From: Eremophila alpestris peregrina
Taxonomy: Eukaryota > Chordata > Aves > Passeriformes > Alaudidae
Direction: 5' to 3'
Assembly (NCBI GenBank): GCA_009792885.1
Contig: WMCF01000025.1
Span: 5,649,227-5,713,226, forward strand
Length of the DNA stretch: 64,000 nucleotides
Below the pieces are notes generated by a model that was not told where the DNA came from, did no database searches, and was given only the letters and a program-made list of their open reading frames with translations. The translations under genes were made by a program, and so were the position numbers. Positions 62,773 to 64,000 of this stretch are shown here, piece by piece (position 1 is the first letter of the stretch; each line of letters starts with the position of its first letter).

Positions 62773-64000
62773 TTTGGCCAATATTTTCTATCCATACAGC
62801 ACAGGCATGTAAGAACTAGTGGAAGGCAGGTGCTAGACATACCTGTCAGCACTTTGTGGTTACCAGACTGACCAGGCAGCTGGACTGGGATTTCACCTTT
62901 TCACTCTTGCCCTCCAAGGTGCAAATATTTGTAGAGCCCAACCAAAAACTCATAGTTCCTGAAAGAGAAAAGTTCAATACTGGTAAATTAGTAGTTCACA
63001 TGGAATCAAAGGAAATGACTGAAGAAAATAAAGCTCGGTTTCAAAGCATGTCAATACAAGCTTGGCCTTTTTATATGAATTTTCTCTTCTTGCACGTCTG
63101 AGCTATTTGTATTTACTAATAATGCTGCTCTTCTATTTATCAATTACAATATACTATATTTTTTAAACAAGTAGTACCCAAGATATTATAGATTTTTCAT
63201 AGAGATCTTGATATTTTAATTACTTTTAATTTTTTAAGTAACTGAACTCAATATATCCACTTTAGGAAACGTCTCCAGAAACTGCTTCCCATAGGTAAGA
63301 CCCATCACTAACAATAAATCTCATGATGCCTCTTCCTCCTCATAACAGATAGAGCTAGTCAGAAGTCATACAGAACAGATAGACCCAACACTTAATTAAG
63401 AGCTTTTTATTTTAAAAAGCAGAAAAAATTATAGTGTCACAGTTGAAATTTTGAATGCTATTTTTTTTTTTTTTGGAAACATAGTAAAATGTTACACAGC
63501 TCAAATCTGTTACCTATGGGTACAATGTAAGGAGAAGAAATTATTCTGTGTTAAGTAATTTCATTTAAATCACGAGCCTGATGATAGATCTTTTCTCATT
63601 TGAAAATATGAAAAAATAAATGAACAATGCAATGTTCATTTGCATTCAAATGTTCAAATGTTCAAATGAACAACCCAAGATGTTTTTAATTTTTCTTGAA
63701 AGCTAGATGTTTTGAGGATCAGGTGTTTTGTGTGTTTATCCAAATGTGCTTTACAATTTGTTAATTTGGTGTACAAAGGTAAATTGAAGATTTAATTTAC
63801 ATTAATATCCACCTCTGTATTTCACTATTTCACTAAAAAAAAAAAGGCTACTGTAGATATGAGAAGCTGTGAAACTGTCTAGAAAGCACTGGTTGTGTTT
63901 TGAAATTCTATTCATGAGCTCTCAAACTTTAAATTTGCCTTGTAATACTACATTGGTCCCTGTGAACTCACAAAATTGACAATTTGACAAATTTCAGCAC
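62773..64000. other. Unique AT-rich non-coding DNA
   Basis: Nothing recognised as a gene. The 81-codon plus frame at 62856-63101 has no domain. A poly-T run lies near 63462-63475. The palindromic repeat cluster at 63621-63671 is listed separately. Confidence 0.5.
63621..63671. repeat. Nested palindrome and 8-mer tandem repeat
   Basis: TGAACA and TGTTCA arms (63621-63638) overlap GTTCATTTG (63634-63642), which is the exact reverse complement of CAAATGAAC at 63663-63671. Between them TTCAAATG is repeated three times in tandem (63645-63668). No element context explains it. Confidence 0.8.

Noticed and set aside
1..64000. CRISPR arrays, operons, prophage, tRNA or rRNA genes
   Set aside because: The window is vertebrate nuclear DNA. 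No regularly spaced repeats, tRNA cloverleaf or rRNA segment was seen on either strand.

Overview
This 64 kb window is AT-rich vertebrate nuclear DNA with no protein-coding or RNA gene that I can support. Its mobile elements are those of a bird, probably a songbird: 5'-truncated CR1 LINEs with the avian CR1 tail, plus several families of avian endogenous-retrovirus LTRs. No open frame has the length, domain content or splice context of a real exon. The longest one without Ns (147 codons, minus strand, 52961-53404) lies inside an LTR. The window is therefore intergenic or lies within a very large intron; the sequence does not say which.

Layout. 1-9.2 kb: unique AT-rich DNA with one LTR (1878-2400), an AAAAC/AAAC simple repeat and a long pyrimidine tract. 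9.2-10 kb: the longest CR1 copy, still carrying about 100 readable codons of the reverse-transcriptase ORF end. 11.4-11.9 kb and 25.4-25.9 kb: two more LTRs of the 1878-2400 family. 27.2-34.0 kb: two LTRs of a second family, in the same orientation and 5.4 kb apart; the right one has its own perfect 5-bp target duplication, so they are independent solo LTRs and not the ends of one provirus. A GC-rich decayed repeat block and a CR1 tail lie between them. 41.4 and 53.4 kb: two copies of a third LTR family in opposite orientation. 44.2-44.8, 53.6-54.0 and 62.3-62.8 kb: three single LTRs, the last with a perfect 6-bp target duplication and a recognisable promoter and poly(A) signal. 48.5-48.8 kb: an AAGGG pentamer array interrupted by a 215-base N gap. 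Two further short CR1 tails lie at 49.9 and 57.8 kb.

All ten LTRs appear solo: I saw no gag, pol or env remnant beside any of them. I found no new biological system. The points most worth checking are the AAGGG array spanning the gap, the 62.3 kb LTR as a possible promoter, an internal duplication in the 27.2 kb LTR, several GC-rich islands of unknown origin, and a few strong inverted repeats.

Family calls rest on remembered avian repeat sequences and on structure seen here (TG...CA ends, target duplications, TATA and poly(A) signals). No repeat database was searched, and I do not give formal repeat names.
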